Shown: positions 38,280-47,564, counted from the first letter of the stretch. The stretch is DNA of 64,000 bases from Pseudomonas sp. GOM6 (GCF_029537485.1 NZ_JARPUS010000012.1:62001-126000), one strand, 5' to 3'. Numbers and translations: made by a program. Notes: generated from the sequence alone by a model not told the origin.

Positions 38280-38303
38280 ATCGCGGCTGAAGCCGCTCCC
38301 ACG
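38280..38303. repeat. REP element
   Basis: A single copy, ATCGCGGCTGAAGCCGCTCC followed by CACG, in the space between the lipoprotein gene and the convergent ycaQ-like gene. Confidence 0.75.
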
Positions 38304-38318
38304 CTAGGCTTACGGTCG

Positions 38319-39524
38319 CTACCTCAACAGCGGCCGTAACAGCCCGGCCACCGGCGAACGACAGTTCAACGCCACCTCCACCAGCCCCAGCCACTGCGCC
38401 AGCGCCCGCAGTTCCTCAGCCAGGGCGTGCAGCGCCTCCTCGCTCAATACCACCTCCTCCAGATGCACGGCATGCACCGCCAGGCGCCCCTGTGCCCGCT
38501 CACTGCGCAGGTCGAGCCGCGCCAGTAGGCGTTCGTGGTGCAGAAAAGGCAGCACGTAGTAGCCGTACACCCGCTTGGCCGGCGGGGTGTAGATCTCCAG
38601 GCGGTAGCGGAAGCCGAACAGGCGTTCGGTGCGTTCGCGCGCCCAGATCAGCGAGTCGAAGGGCGACAGCAGCGCACTGGCCTTTACGCGCCGCGGAATA
38701 CTCGGTTCGCCATGGCAGTAGGCCGCTTGTTTCCAGCCTTCGACAGTAACCCGGCGCAGTTCGCCCGCCTCGACCAGTTCGGCGATGCGCGTTTTGGCAG
38801 TGTCGGCATCCAGGCGGTAGTAGTCGCGCAGGTCGCGCTCCGTTGCCACGCCGAGGGAGGCGGCCGATTTCAGCAACAACCGGCGCTGCGCTTCGGCCTC
38901 ATCGATCTCGGAGTGCTCGAACTGAGCCGGCGGAATCACCCGTTCCGGCAGGTCGTACAGACGCTCGAAACCACGTCGCCCAGCCACTGTCACTTCGCCC
39001 GCGGCAAACAGCCATTCCAGCGCATGCTTCTCCGCGCTCCAGTCCCACCAGGGGCCGGCCTTCTCCTGGCGCGTGCTCAGGCTGCCCGCGCCCAGGGCAC
39101 CCTGCTCGCGTACCGTCTGCAGCACACGCCGGATCACATCCTGTTGCTGGCGACCGAACTCGGCCAGTTGCCGATAGATGCCCTGCCCGTCTGCGGCCCG
39201 GCGCATACGCCAGCGCAGCAGCGGATACAGCTCCAGAGGCAACAGCGAAGCCTCGTGGCCCCAGTATTCGAACAGGCGGCGCTGGCGCGGCGCACCCCAG
39301 GCCAGGCGGTCGAGCAATTCAGGTTGATAGTGGCCGAGTCGGGAGAAGGCCGGCAGGTAGTGCGAGCGCACCAGGGCGTTGACCGAGTCGATCTGCAGCA
39401 CGCCAAGCCGCTCGATCTGCACCTGCAACTGGCGCGGGCCAACAACTCCGCGTGACGGGCGAGTGAAGCCCTGGGCTGCCAGGGCCAGGCGGCGGGCTTC
39501 GGCTAGGGACAGTGACAGGCTCAT
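38319..39524 (-). CDS. YcaQ-like winged-helix DNA glycosylase (crosslink repair family)
   Basis: A 401-residue HTH_42-family protein. The family removes interstrand-crosslinked or alkylated bases (YcaQ/AlkX). Recognisable segments are LGVLQIDSVNALVRSHYLPAFSRLG, RLFEYWGHEASLLP (the catalytic region in characterised members contains QxQ/QxD-type residues; I cannot assign it here) and LLSPFDSLIWARERTERLFGFRYRLEIYTP near the C-terminus. It is monocistronic and convergent with the lipoprotein gene. Confidence 0.85.
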   Translation of the reverse strand: MSLSLSLAEARRLALAAQGFTRPSRGVVGPRQLQVQIERLGVLQIDSVNALVRSHYLPAFSRLGHYQPELLDRLAWGAPRQRRLFEYWGHEASLLPLELYPLLRWRMRRAADGQGIYRQLAEFGRQQQDVIRRVLQTVREQGALGAGSLSTRQEKAGPWWDWSAEKHALEWLFAAGEVTVAGRRGFERLYDLPERVIPPAQFEHSEIDEAEAQRRLLLKSAASLGVATERDLRDYYRLDADTAKTRIAELVEAGELRRVTVEGWKQAAYCHGEPSIPRRVKASALLSPFDSLIWARERTERLFGFRYRLEIYTPPAKRVYGYYVLPFLHHERLLARLDLRSERAQGRLAVHAVHLEEVVLSEEALHALAEELRALAQWLGLVEVALNCRSPVAGLLRPLLR

Positions 39525-39576
39525 GGAAGCTGAGCCTAGCAGGCGGCGCCTCGGGCTGGCGCCGCCTGCTGGATAG

Positions 39577-41118
39577 TTACTCTGCCCGTGCCGCGTTGGA
39601 CGCCGGGTCGTTGAAGAAGCCCTTGTTGTCCACGCCGAGCATGAACTTGGCCACGGCCAGGCGCATTTCCGGGCTGAGGTAGTCCTGCTTGGGCATGGCC
39701 GGGTAGTCGTCGCGCTTCTTCTGCGGGTTGGCGATGTACTCGGCCAGCCCCTCGGGGTTGTCCATGTACAGCGCCTGGATCACTTCCACCGGCGGGCCGA
39801 TCATGCGCATGCCGTAGGCGTGGCAGCCGGTGCAGACACCGTAGTAGGCCATCTTGCCTTTGTCGGTCTCACTGAAGGCATGCGGTTCGGCCGGTTCCGG
39901 CAGCAGGTAGGTGCGGGTTGCTACGGTGCTGCTGAAACCGCAGGTGCCATAGTCCTTGAGGCCGATGGTCGGGTAGCGCTGGCGGTCGAGGATGCAGCTT
40001 TCACGGCTCTCGCCAACGTTGATGATGTCCACCGGCTCCTGGGTGAAGGTCGCCAGCTTCAGCGCCTTGATCTCGTCGATCGGCTCGCTGCCGTTGTTGA
40101 ACATCAGGTTGTCGAGGATCGCCACCTTGTCCGACTTGGGATCGGATTCCGGGTCCTTGGAGATGTTGGCGAAGCTGTCGTGGTCGGTGATGACGATGCC
40201 GACGTTCTTGTTGCCGGTGATGATGTTGTTCTCGATGGTCACCTCGTCGGCGGCCATCACGATGATCCCGGTGCCGGCCGGCACGCCGGCGACGATGGAG
40301 CCCGGCGCGGCGAAGTTGGCGTGGTTGTTATCGTTGATGAAGTTGTTGCGAATGATCACATCGACCGTGGTCTTGATCGGCAGGCCGGGGGTGATGAACG
40401 CGAGAATACCGCCGGTGTTGTCGTACACCTTGTTGTGCTCGACGATGGCGTGGCGGCTGTTCTCGATCTCAATGCCGGCGACGTTGCCGAACACCTCGTT
40501 GGTGGTCACATGGATGTTGTCGCACATGCCCACGTAGATGGCCGCGTCCTCGATGCCGGTGAGCACGTTGTGGCTGACCAGACCATTCTTGCCCAGCTGC
40601 GGGAAGATACCGTAGACCCCGGTGTCGACCACATGGTTGTTGCGGATCAGGAAGTTGTTGGCCGCCTGCCCCATGATCCCGTTGCCCTTGTAATGGGTGA
40701 TGCGCAGGTTCTCCACGGTGACGTTGTTGCCCGAATAGAGCACCGCGTCGTTGAGTTTGCTCTCGCCCTCCATCGTTGGCCACTGGCCGTTCTCGATCAC
40801 CCCGCTGAGCAGGATGTCGTCCTTGTCAATGTACACGGTTTCCTTGTAGGTGCCGGGAAACACGCGGATCACGTCGCCTGGTGCGGCGCGCTTGACCGCC
40901 TCCTGGATCGACTGACCGTCGCGCACCTCGTGCACCTGGCCCTTGCCGCTGGCGCCCACCGACTGTGCCAGCTCGCCCTTGAAGGCCACCTGGCTGGCGT
41001 AGCGGTCTGCGCCGCCGACCACCGTGGCACTGTTGTCGCTACCCAGCTGGGTGCCCAGCCAGGTGCCGCCGCCGAGCAGGCCGATGGCGGCGGCGAGGGT
41101 CAGCAGTTTCTTGCCCAT
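39577..41118 (-). CDS. Parallel beta-helix protein fused to a c-type cytochrome domain
   Basis: A 513-residue exported protein. An N-terminal signal or anchor (LLTLAAAIGLLGGGTWLG) is followed by a right-handed parallel beta-helix (about 55-330). The helix has repeated coils such as NVTVENLRITHYKGNGIMG, NFLIRNNHVVDTGVYGI and HAIVEHNKVYDNTGGI. The C-terminal part (about 415-505) is a monohaem cytochrome c with CTGCH (about 427) and a likely methionine ligand in YPAMPKQDY. It shares one base with the stop of the upstream peroxidase gene. The fold suggests a periplasmic protein binding an extended ligand and linked to electron transfer; the substrate is unknown. Confidence 0.85.
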   Translation of the reverse strand: MGKKLLTLAAAIGLLGGGTWLGTQLGSDNSATVVGGADRYASQVAFKGELAQSVGASGKGQVHEVRDGQSIQEAVKRAAPGDVIRVFPGTYKETVYIDKDDILLSGVIENGQWPTMEGESKLNDAVLYSGNNVTVENLRITHYKGNGIMGQAANNFLIRNNHVVDTGVYGIFPQLGKNGLVSHNVLTGIEDAAIYVGMCDNIHVTTNEVFGNVAGIEIENSRHAIVEHNKVYDNTGGILAFITPGLPIKTTVDVIIRNNFINDNNHANFAAPGSIVAGVPAGTGIIVMAADEVTIENNIITGNKNVGIVITDHDSFANISKDPESDPKSDKVAILDNLMFNNGSEPIDEIKALKLATFTQEPVDIINVGESRESCILDRQRYPTIGLKDYGTCGFSSTVATRTYLLPEPAEPHAFSETDKGKMAYYGVCTGCHAYGMRMIGPPVEVIQALYMDNPEGLAEYIANPQKKRDDYPAMPKQDYLSPEMRLAVAKFMLGVDNKGFFNDPASNAARAE

Positions 41119-42317
41119 TATTGTTCTCCTTGTTGTGCAAGTGTGGCGCGCAGCGCCTCGGGTTCACGGCCGAGCGGCGTCAGGCCGGACGGTACCTGTG
41201 CGGGAATGGCCGGTGTAAAAGTCTCGTCGGTCAGGGTCTGCATGAAGTCGACCAGGCGATCCAGCTCCTCATCGGTCAGCTTCGGCTCCCAGATGTGCCA
41301 GTGCAGGGTCAGCTTGTCCTTCTCCTCAGCCGGCAGCGCGTGGCCACGGCCAAGGGTGTAGAACTCACTGGCTTCGCGCAGGCTGGCGAAGGTGCCGGAA
41401 TGCATGTAGGGCGCGGTGCGCGCGATATTGCGCAGCGACGGTACCTTGAAGCCGCCGCGCCAGGTGGGGTTGTCGAACACCGCCCCGGCGCCCGGATCGA
41501 AGGCCCGGCCCTCAGGCTCCGGCACGCCGATCACCGCCACCTGCTGGTTGGTGAAAAGCGGCGGCGTATGGCATTCGGCGCAGCGCGCGACGAACGAGCG
41601 GAACACGTTGAGGCCCTCGATCTCCTTGGCGTTCAGTGCCTCGGCATAACCGTGGGCGTACTGGTCGTAGCGGCTGTTGAGCGATACCAGCGAACTCTCG
41701 AAGGCGGCGATGGCGGCGTAGATCTGCTCCAGCCCCACGTCCTTGCCGCCCAGTTGCGGATAGGCCTGGGCAAACAGACGGCGATATTCGCCGCTGGCGT
41801 TGATGCGTTCGAGCACCTGCTGCGGCGTGCTGCCCATCTCCTTGGGCGAATACAGCGGGCCGGCCACCTGTTCCTCCAGCGTGCTGGCACGTGCATCCCA
41901 GAACAGCTTGTCCATGAACGCCATGTTCCACAGGCTGGGCGCGGCGCGGCCGGCATCTTCGCCATGAATGCCCTGGCTGCGTGCGCGGCCATCGGAGAAA
42001 CCCAGCTTGGGGTGATGGCAGCTGCCGCACGACAGGCTCTGGTCGCCGGACAGCACGGGATCGAAGAACAGATGGCGGCCGAGGTCGATCTGCTGCGCCG
42101 TGAAACCGTCGCGATAGGGCGGCAGCGCGGTCTTCAGGCCGCCAACGCCGCGCTGTTCCAGTGAGCTGTACTGCTGATAGAGGCTACGCAGGTGGCAGGC
42201 ATCGCCGGCATCCTGCTCGAAACCGGGTGGACAGACCTGGGACAGCTCGATAACAGCCGGTTGCGCCTGGGCGGCCGAGGCCAGCAGGGTCGCGGCCAGA
42301 AACAACGCGCGTCCCAT
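41118..42317 (-). CDS. Dihaem cytochrome c peroxidase/MauG-family protein
   Basis: A 399-residue exported protein with a signal peptide ending AQAQP. Two haem motifs are present: CGSCH (about 97-101) and CAECH (about 249-253). The surrounding DPVLSGDQSLSCGSCHHPKLGFSDG and PSLRNIARTAPYMHSGTF are typical of bacterial CCP/MauG. It either reduces peroxide or oxidises a partner protein as MauG does. Start and stop each share a base with the neighbouring cytochrome genes, so the three are translated as a unit. Confidence 0.9.
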   Translation of the reverse strand: MGRALFLAATLLASAAQAQPAVIELSQVCPPGFEQDAGDACHLRSLYQQYSSLEQRGVGGLKTALPPYRDGFTAQQIDLGRHLFFDPVLSGDQSLSCGSCHHPKLGFSDGRARSQGIHGEDAGRAAPSLWNMAFMDKLFWDARASTLEEQVAGPLYSPKEMGSTPQQVLERINASGEYRRLFAQAYPQLGGKDVGLEQIYAAIAAFESSLVSLNSRYDQYAHGYAEALNAKEIEGLNVFRSFVARCAECHTPPLFTNQQVAVIGVPEPEGRAFDPGAGAVFDNPTWRGGFKVPSLRNIARTAPYMHSGTFASLREASEFYTLGRGHALPAEEKDKLTLHWHIWEPKLTDEELDRLVDFMQTLTDETFTPAIPAQVPSGLTPLGREPEALRATLAQQGEQ

Positions 42318-42940
42318 TATTGCGCCCCCAGTTGCTCGAGGTGGACGAGGATGTCCTGCAGCTCGGCGTCGTTCACCGTGCCGGCCATCATCTTCATCTG
42401 CTTGCCGTAGCGGTCCTGGCCGTCGTAACCGCGCAGGCCCTGGCGGAAATGCTGGACCTGGCGCAGCAGATACTGGTCACCGACTTGGGTCAGACGCGGC
42501 GCGCTGAACGCCGGATTACCCTCACCCTTGCCGCCGTGACAGGCTGCACACTTGGCCTGATACAGCTTGCCGCCGTTGCCCGCATCGCCCTGCAGGCTGG
42601 CGGCCACGACCGGTTGCGCCAGGCCGCTCAGATAGTCGGCCACGGCCTGCGCATCGGTGTCTGTCAGGGTCTTGGCCAGTGGCGCCATCAACGCCCCGCC
42701 AGTGTCGCCAGGCTGCGTTCCGCGCTGACCATCGCGAAAATGCTGCAGCTGGCGCCGCAGATAGTCGGCCGGCTGTCCCGCCAGGGCCGGCGCACCGAGC
42801 GCGGCGTTACCTTCGGCGCTGGCGCCGTGGCACGCCACGCACTGGGTCTGGAACAGGGTCTGCCCGGCATCGGGGCTGGCACAATGCGCAATGCCCGGCA
42901 CGCCAAGGGCCAGGCAGAGAAAAAAGGAGCGGGCTTTCAC
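42317..42940 (-). CDS. Dihaem cytochrome c4-type protein
   Basis: A 207-residue exported protein with a signal peptide ending AHCAS and two homologous haem domains: CVACHG (about 34-39) and CAACHG (about 131-136). This is the two-domain layout of cytochrome c4. It is the first gene of the trio and probably carries electrons to or from the peroxidase and the beta-helix cytochrome. Confidence 0.9.
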   Translation of the reverse strand: MKARSFFLCLALGVPGIAHCASPDAGQTLFQTQCVACHGASAEGNAALGAPALAGQPADYLRRQLQHFRDGQRGTQPGDTGGALMAPLAKTLTDTDAQAVADYLSGLAQPVVAASLQGDAGNGGKLYQAKCAACHGGKGEGNPAFSAPRLTQVGDQYLLRQVQHFRQGLRGYDGQDRYGKQMKMMAGTVNDAELQDILVHLEQLGAQ

Positions 42941-43002
42941 GGCGGTATCTCGATTTCTTGTTGTTATTCAGGTGCTGCTCTCTATCCCCAGCAGCCCAGA
43001 AA

Positions 43003-43512
43003 CTATGGTGCCAAGCCTGCGCGAAAAGAAGTGCCATGAGCGCCATTTCTGCCATCCGATTCAGCCAAATCCGGCGCAGCACAGGCCTGTCGAAAGCTGA
43101 AGGCATATGCACTCGGACCCTGCTCGCGCAAATGGGCCAGGCGCTCGGCCGCCTCCCTCACATCCGGGCAATGCCCAGCCGGCACCCACCACAGCACCTG
43201 GTGCGCCTGCTCGACCTTGTCGAACCATTCGCGACGGCGCTTGAGCATTTCGGTATGTGCGCCCTTGTACACGTAGTCGCTGAGCGACTGCACATCCTGC
43301 CAAACGGACATATTGACCAGCACCTCGTCGCCGAAAGGGCGAATGGCGGTGGCATCGCCCTCCTCGTCCTGCAATCGCCAAACGAAGCCGGGCGCGGCCT
43401 CGGCCAGGGCATTGATACGCTCGAGGTTGGCGACGAAGTCGGCCAGCTGCGGCGATTCCAGCGGGGCCTTGAGCTGAGCGATATTGAGCTGGGCCAGGTG
43501 ATAGTTCGCCAT
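43003..43512 (-). CDS. DUF3291-family protein
   Basis: A 169-residue cytoplasmic protein beginning MANYHLAQLNIAQLKAPLESPQLADFVANLERINALAEAAPGF. It has the dimeric alpha-beta barrel look of DUF3291 (NMSVWQDVQSLSDYVYKGAHTEMLKRR). Function unknown; the fold is related to antibiotic-biosynthesis-monooxygenase-like proteins. The start shares one base with the stop of the EamA gene. The longer open frame upstream to 44070 is an artefact of overlap with that gene. Confidence 0.82.
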   Translation of the reverse strand: MANYHLAQLNIAQLKAPLESPQLADFVANLERINALAEAAPGFVWRLQDEEGDATAIRPFGDEVLVNMSVWQDVQSLSDYVYKGAHTEMLKRRREWFDKVEQAHQVLWWVPAGHCPDVREAAERLAHLREQGPSAYAFSFRQACAAPDLAESDGRNGAHGTSFRAGLAP

Positions 43513-44465
43513 CAAGGTAACTCCGTTTCGATCCTTGGATTTTTCGCCCGCCGACTGAGCCAGGCGTGACTGCTGACCAGCACGATGCCCACTAGCACCA
43601 GCGCGGCCCCTGTGACGAAGTTCAGGGTCAGCGGTTCGTCCAGCACCAGCACGCCGAAGGTCACGCCATACAGCGGAGTCATGAACGAGAACACCGCCAG
43701 GTTGGAGGCCAGGTAACGGCGCAGCAGCCAGAACCAGATCAGGTAGCTGCCAAAAGCCACCACCACGCCCTGGAACACTACCGAGCCGATCGCCACGGGC
43801 GTCCAGCGCACGGGGCCGAGCTGCCCGGTGAACAGCAGATACCCCAAAAGCAGGACAGACGCTGCCGCGAGCTGATAGAACAGGGTCAGCCCGGCCGGCG
43901 CCTCGGACAGGCGAGAACCCCGCACCACCACAGTGGTCAGGCCCCACGACAGCCCGGCGAGCAGACCCAGCAGATCCCCCAGCAGCATGCGCCGATCCAG
44001 ACCCGACCAGTGCGCGCCGGCGCCGAAGGCCAGCACCACGCCGGTGAAGCACAGGCCGATGCCCAGCCACTGGGCGGGCTTGAGCCGTTCACTCGGCAGC
44101 AGCACGTGCAACCCCAGTGCCGAGAAAATCGGCGCCGTGTAGAGAAACACCGCCATGTGCGAAGCCGAGGTCAGGCGCAGCCCCTCGGCAATGAAGAAGA
44201 ACTCCAGGGCGAACAGCACGCCTGCCAGCAGACCGCCACGCCAGGTACAGGACAGCCAAGAGTGCCAGCCACCCTGCCAGAGCAACAGCAGGCCCACCAG
44301 CAGCGCGGCGATGGCCGAGCGCAGCAGCACTTGCAGCAGCGGCGCGATATCCGCCGCCGCCAGCTTGATCGCCACCTGCTGGAAACCCCAGATGGCGCAC
44401 AACACCAGCATCAGCTGGAACAAGAACAGGTCGGCACCTTGGCGAACACCGGTTGACGACATCAT
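43512..44465 (-). CDS. EamA-family (DMT superfamily) transporter
   Basis: A 317-residue ten-span permease with two EamA repeats (LMLVLCAIWGFQQVAIKLAAADIAPLLQVLLRSAIAALLVG and LGDLLGLLAGLSWGLTTVVVRGS). Substrate unknown. It overlaps the DUF1127 gene upstream and the DUF3291 gene downstream by single bases, so the three form one unit. Of several adjacent start codons, ATG 44465 fits TGATG coupling. Confidence 0.88.
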   Translation of the reverse strand: MMSSTGVRQGADLFLFQLMLVLCAIWGFQQVAIKLAAADIAPLLQVLLRSAIAALLVGLLLLWQGGWHSWLSCTWRGGLLAGVLFALEFFFIAEGLRLTSASHMAVFLYTAPIFSALGLHVLLPSERLKPAQWLGIGLCFTGVVLAFGAGAHWSGLDRRMLLGDLLGLLAGLSWGLTTVVVRGSRLSEAPAGLTLFYQLAAASVLLLGYLLFTGQLGPVRWTPVAIGSVVFQGVVVAFGSYLIWFWLLRRYLASNLAVFSFMTPLYGVTFGVLVLDEPLTLNFVTGAALVLVGIVLVSSHAWLSRRAKNPRIETELP

Positions 44466-44722
44466 CACTCCTCGAAGGGCCCAGGGCCTGTTTGCGTGAA
44501 CGGATCATCCCAGAACGGCCGCTCGCTTTCCTGCAATACCTCGCCACGGCTCAGGCCGAGATCCTTGAGCGCGGCCTCATCGAGCATGGCCAGTTGCCGG
44601 CGTTCACGCGCCAGCTGCCACCAGCGCCGCAGCTGCCACCACAGCCGCCGCGGACGCGGCCAGTGAATACTGTCCAGCGAAATGGAATGTGCGATGGCAA
44701 AACCTTTTTGACCTTTCATCAT
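44465..44722 (-). CDS. DUF1127 small protein
   Basis: An 85-residue protein rich in Trp and Arg, with the DUF1127 core LRRWWQLARERRQLAMLDEAALKDLGLSRGEVLQE. In other bacteria DUF1127 proteins affect RNA or phosphate and carbon metabolism; the role here is unknown. GGAGGG precedes the start at 44722. It is divergent from a LysR gene, a common arrangement in Pseudomonas. Confidence 0.85.
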   Translation of the reverse strand: MMKGQKGFAIAHSISLDSIHWPRPRRLWWQLRRWWQLARERRQLAMLDEAALKDLGLSRGEVLQESERPFWDDPFTQTGPGPFEE

Positions 44723-44816
44723 CACGCCCTCCCTATGGGGTTGGCGCCAGTTTCGGTTCACGCTTAAGATCAATCCAACGAATGTTTCTTATGCCACGCA
44801 TCTTGGAGATTGATGA

Positions 44817-45671
44817 ATGGCCAATTATCCCAGCATCGATACCGAACTGCTGCGCAGCTTCGTCGCCATCGCCGACAACGGTGGCTTCACCCGCGCCGCA
44901 GAGGCGGTCAACCGCACCCAGTCGGCGGTGAGCATGCAGATGAAGCGCCTGGAGGACGACGTGGTGCAGCGCGCCCTGTTCGAGCGTGACGGCCGCCAGG
45001 TCCGCCTCACGCCCGAAGGCCAGGTACTGCTGGGCTACGCGCGGCGTATCCTCAAGCTGCACGGCGAAGTGCTCAACACCCTGCGCGAGCCGCACATGGT
45101 CGGCGCCGTGCGCATCGGCACGCCGGACGACTACGTGATGCGTTTTCTGCCGGACATCCTCTCGCGCTTCGCCCAAGCCTACCCACTGGTGCAGGTGGAA
45201 GTGCACTGCGAACCCTCGGGGCAGCTGCTGCAACGCCAGGATCTGGACCTGACCATCGTCACCCGCGAGCCGGGCAAGGAGATCGGCCAGCTGCTGCGCC
45301 AGGAGCGCTTCGTCTGGGCCGAGGCTCAGGGCTTCAGCCCGCACGAGCAGAACCCGATGCCGCTGGCCATGTTCAACGCCGACTGCTTCTGCCGCGCCTG
45401 GGCCTGCAACGCGCTGGACGCCCGGGAGCGCCCCTATCGCATCGCCTATACCAGCCCCAGCCTGTCGGCGATCTTCGCCGTGGTCGGTGCGGGCCTGGCG
45501 GTCACGGCCCAGTTGCAGAGCCTGATCACCCCGGACCTGCGCATCCTCGGCGAGGCCGAAGGCCTGCCCATCCTGCCCACGACCAGCATCGTACTGTTGC
45601 GCAATTCGCAGCGCAGCTCACAGGTCATCGACACCCTGGCCGAACACATCGTCGAAGGCTTTCGCCTGTAG
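44817..45671 (+). CDS. LysR-family transcriptional regulator
   Basis: A 284-residue regulator with an N-terminal helix-turn-helix (GGFTRAAEAVNRTQSAVSMQMKRLEDDV) and effector domain. It is divergent from the DUF1127-EamA-DUF3291 unit and is the likely controller of those genes. The signal is unknown. Confidence 0.9.
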   Translation: MANYPSIDTELLRSFVAIADNGGFTRAAEAVNRTQSAVSMQMKRLEDDVVQRALFERDGRQVRLTPEGQVLLGYARRILKLHGEVLNTLREPHMVGAVRIGTPDDYVMRFLPDILSRFAQAYPLVQVEVHCEPSGQLLQRQDLDLTIVTREPGKEIGQLLRQERFVWAEAQGFSPHEQNPMPLAMFNADCFCRAWACNALDARERPYRIAYTSPSLSAIFAVVGAGLAVTAQLQSLITPDLRILGEAEGLPILPTTSIVLLRNSQRSSQVIDTLAEHIVEGFRL

Positions 45672-45680
45672 CCCGGCCCA

Positions 45681-45703
45681 GTGGGAGCGGCTTCAGCCGC
45701 GAT
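45681..45703. repeat. REP element
   Basis: A copy of GTGGGAGCGGCTTCAGCCGC, ending CGAT, between the 3' ends of the LysR and TauE/SafE genes. Confidence 0.75.
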
Positions 45704-45713
45704 GAACGCCCTG

Positions 45714-46466
45714 CTACTTGAATGCCAGCAACACCGCGCAGAGCAGCAAAAACCCGCAGAACAACCCACGCAGGACCTTCTCCGGCAGCGCATGGGCCAA
45801 CTTCACCCCCCAGCTGATGCTGAGCAGGCCACCCACCGCCAGAGGAATGCCCATGGCCCAGTCGACATGATCGTGCAGCGCATAGGTCAGCAGCGTCACG
45901 CCGGTACTGGGCAGCGCCAGGGCCAGCGATAACCCCTGAGCCATCAGTTGCCCGGCACCGAAGATATTGGTCAACACCGGCACCGCCAGCACCGCGCCGC
46001 CGACACCGAACAGCCCACCCAGCGCTCCCGCCGCACCGCCCACGACACCCAGCCAGGGCCAGGGATAGCGCAACGCCTGAGAAGCCACTGGGGTGCGCAT
46101 AAACAGGCGAGTCAGGTTGTACAGCGCCAGCACCACGAGAAAGCCGACAAAGGCCAGGCGCATGCGCTCGGCCTGCAGCTCGACGGCGTACAACGACGCC
46201 AGCCAGGCACAGACGATGCCTGACCCCGCCAGCAGCAACGCATAGCGGGGTTCGATGCGGTTGCGCTGGTTGTAGCGCCACAGCGCCAGCACCACGTTGG
46301 GCACCACCATCACCAGCGCCGTGCCCTGGGCCAGCTGCTGGTCCAGGCCGAACAGTACGCCCAGCGCGGGAATCGCCACCAGGCCACCGCCGATGCCGAA
46401 CAGGCCACCCACGGTCCCCATCGCCAGGCCCAACAGCAGATTCAACAGCAGATCGATCATGCTCAT
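45714..46466 (-). CDS. TauE/SafE (TSUP) family membrane permease
   Basis: A 250-residue inner-membrane protein with about eight spans and the family repeat GTVGGLFGIGGGLVAIPALG and GALGGLFGVGGAVLAVPVL. TSUP members move sulfite, sulfonates or organic acids; the substrate is not evident. The start at 46466 has GGAGGTGGC upstream. It is divergent from a LysR gene. Confidence 0.88.
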   Translation of the reverse strand: MSMIDLLLNLLLGLAMGTVGGLFGIGGGLVAIPALGVLFGLDQQLAQGTALVMVVPNVVLALWRYNQRNRIEPRYALLLAGSGIVCAWLASLYAVELQAERMRLAFVGFLVVLALYNLTRLFMRTPVASQALRYPWPWLGVVGGAAGALGGLFGVGGAVLAVPVLTNIFGAGQLMAQGLSLALALPSTGVTLLTYALHDHVDWAMGIPLAVGGLLSISWGVKLAHALPEKVLRGLFCGFLLLCAVLLAFK

Positions 46467-46538
46467 GCCACCTCCACAGTCTGGACGGCATGCTAGCCAA
46501 CAGAAGATAGCCAGGAAACGCACAGCCACGCACAATGG

Positions 46539-46557
46539 CTTTGCTAATTACGCAAAG
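46539..46557. promoter_or_regulatory. Candidate LysR operator (CTTTGC-N7-GCAAAG)
   Basis: A perfect dyad with a T-N11-A core lies between the divergent TauE/SafE and LysR genes, ending eight bases before the LysR start codon. That position suits autorepression. Confidence 0.55.
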
Positions 46558-46564
46558 GCAGACC

Positions 46565-47521
46565 ATGAACCCCGATCAGCTCACCGACCAGTTCGCGCTC
46601 TATCTGGATGTGCTGGAAAGCGGCAGCTTCTCTGCAGCAGCGCGCCGCCAGCAGCTCACGCCCTCAGCCGTGTCGCGGCGCATCGACGCACTGGAGCGCG
46701 CCCTTGGCTGTGCGTTGTTCGTGCGCAGCACCCATGCGGTCAAAGCCACCCCAGCGGGCCTGGCTTTCGCCGAACGCGCCCGGCGCATCCTGACCGAACT
46801 GCATCAGGCCCGCGCCGAAGCAGTGTCACTGAGCAGCGCTCCCGAGGGCCTGATCCGTATCGACGCGCCCTCGCCCTTCGGCCGCCGCCATCTGGCGCCG
46901 GCCATTGCCGAATTCCTCACCCGTTATCCCGGCCTGGACGTGCAACTACGTCTGATCGACAGCTTCATCGACCTACAGGGCGAACACCTGGGTGAGGTGG
47001 ATCTGGTGCTGCGCATCGGCCCGCTGGCTGACACCCGCCTGGTTGCCACGCCTCTGGCGCCCATGGTGCGCGTCCTCTGCGCCAGTCCCGACTACATCAA
47101 GCGCCGTGGCCTGCTGCGCGATGCGCGTGAGATTCCCGAACATGACGGCCTGGACTGGGACGCCCTGGCACCGCCACATGCCTGGCGCTTCGAGGTCGAC
47201 GGCCGCTTGCAACTGCTGCGCCCGGGCCGCCTGCGGATGACCGCCAACAACGCCGAAGCCCTGCTATTCAGTGCCGTGGCCGGCCTAGGCATCGCCCACC
47301 TGCCGACCTGGCTGATCAGCGAGCAGCTGCTGCGCGGCGAACTGCTACCGCTGCTCTGCGACGGCGGTCTGCCGCCCGCCGAGCCCAGCGGCATCTATGC
47401 CCTGCGCCTGGCCAGCGAGGCCAGCTCACGCACCCGCCTGTTGCTGGAATTCCTCAGGCAACGCTTCGCGCCCGTTCCCCCCTGGGATCTGGCCCTGCAG
47501 CGCGGCCTGAAGATGGACTGA
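46565..47521 (+). CDS. LysR-family transcriptional regulator
   Basis: A 318-residue regulator with a helix-turn-helix (GSFSAAARRQQLTPSAVSRRIDALERALG) and effector domain of the CrgA-like kind (RIDAPSPFGRRHLAPAIAEFL). It is divergent from the TauE/SafE permease gene and probably controls it. The ATG at 46565 is used; an earlier in-frame start would run through the operator. Confidence 0.9.
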   Translation: MNPDQLTDQFALYLDVLESGSFSAAARRQQLTPSAVSRRIDALERALGCALFVRSTHAVKATPAGLAFAERARRILTELHQARAEAVSLSSAPEGLIRIDAPSPFGRRHLAPAIAEFLTRYPGLDVQLRLIDSFIDLQGEHLGEVDLVLRIGPLADTRLVATPLAPMVRVLCASPDYIKRRGLLRDAREIPEHDGLDWDALAPPHAWRFEVDGRLQLLRPGRLRMTANNAEALLFSAVAGLGIAHLPTWLISEQLLRGELLPLLCDGGLPPAEPSGIYALRLASEASSRTRLLLEFLRQRFAPVPPWDLALQRGLKMD

Positions 47522-47564
47522 TCTGTTCCAAAAACGGCTCTGCCAACGAACATAAGGCACGAGC

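Noticed and set aside
39820..41361. 513-codon plus-strand frame opposite the beta-helix gene
   Set aside because: Composition (repetitive Val, Asp, His) and opposite-strand position mark it as a shadow; the minus strand has haem motifs and a signal peptide.
43003..44070. 355-codon open frame around the DUF3291 gene
   Set aside because: The upstream part is a shadow of the EamA transporter gene; the family start is at 43512.
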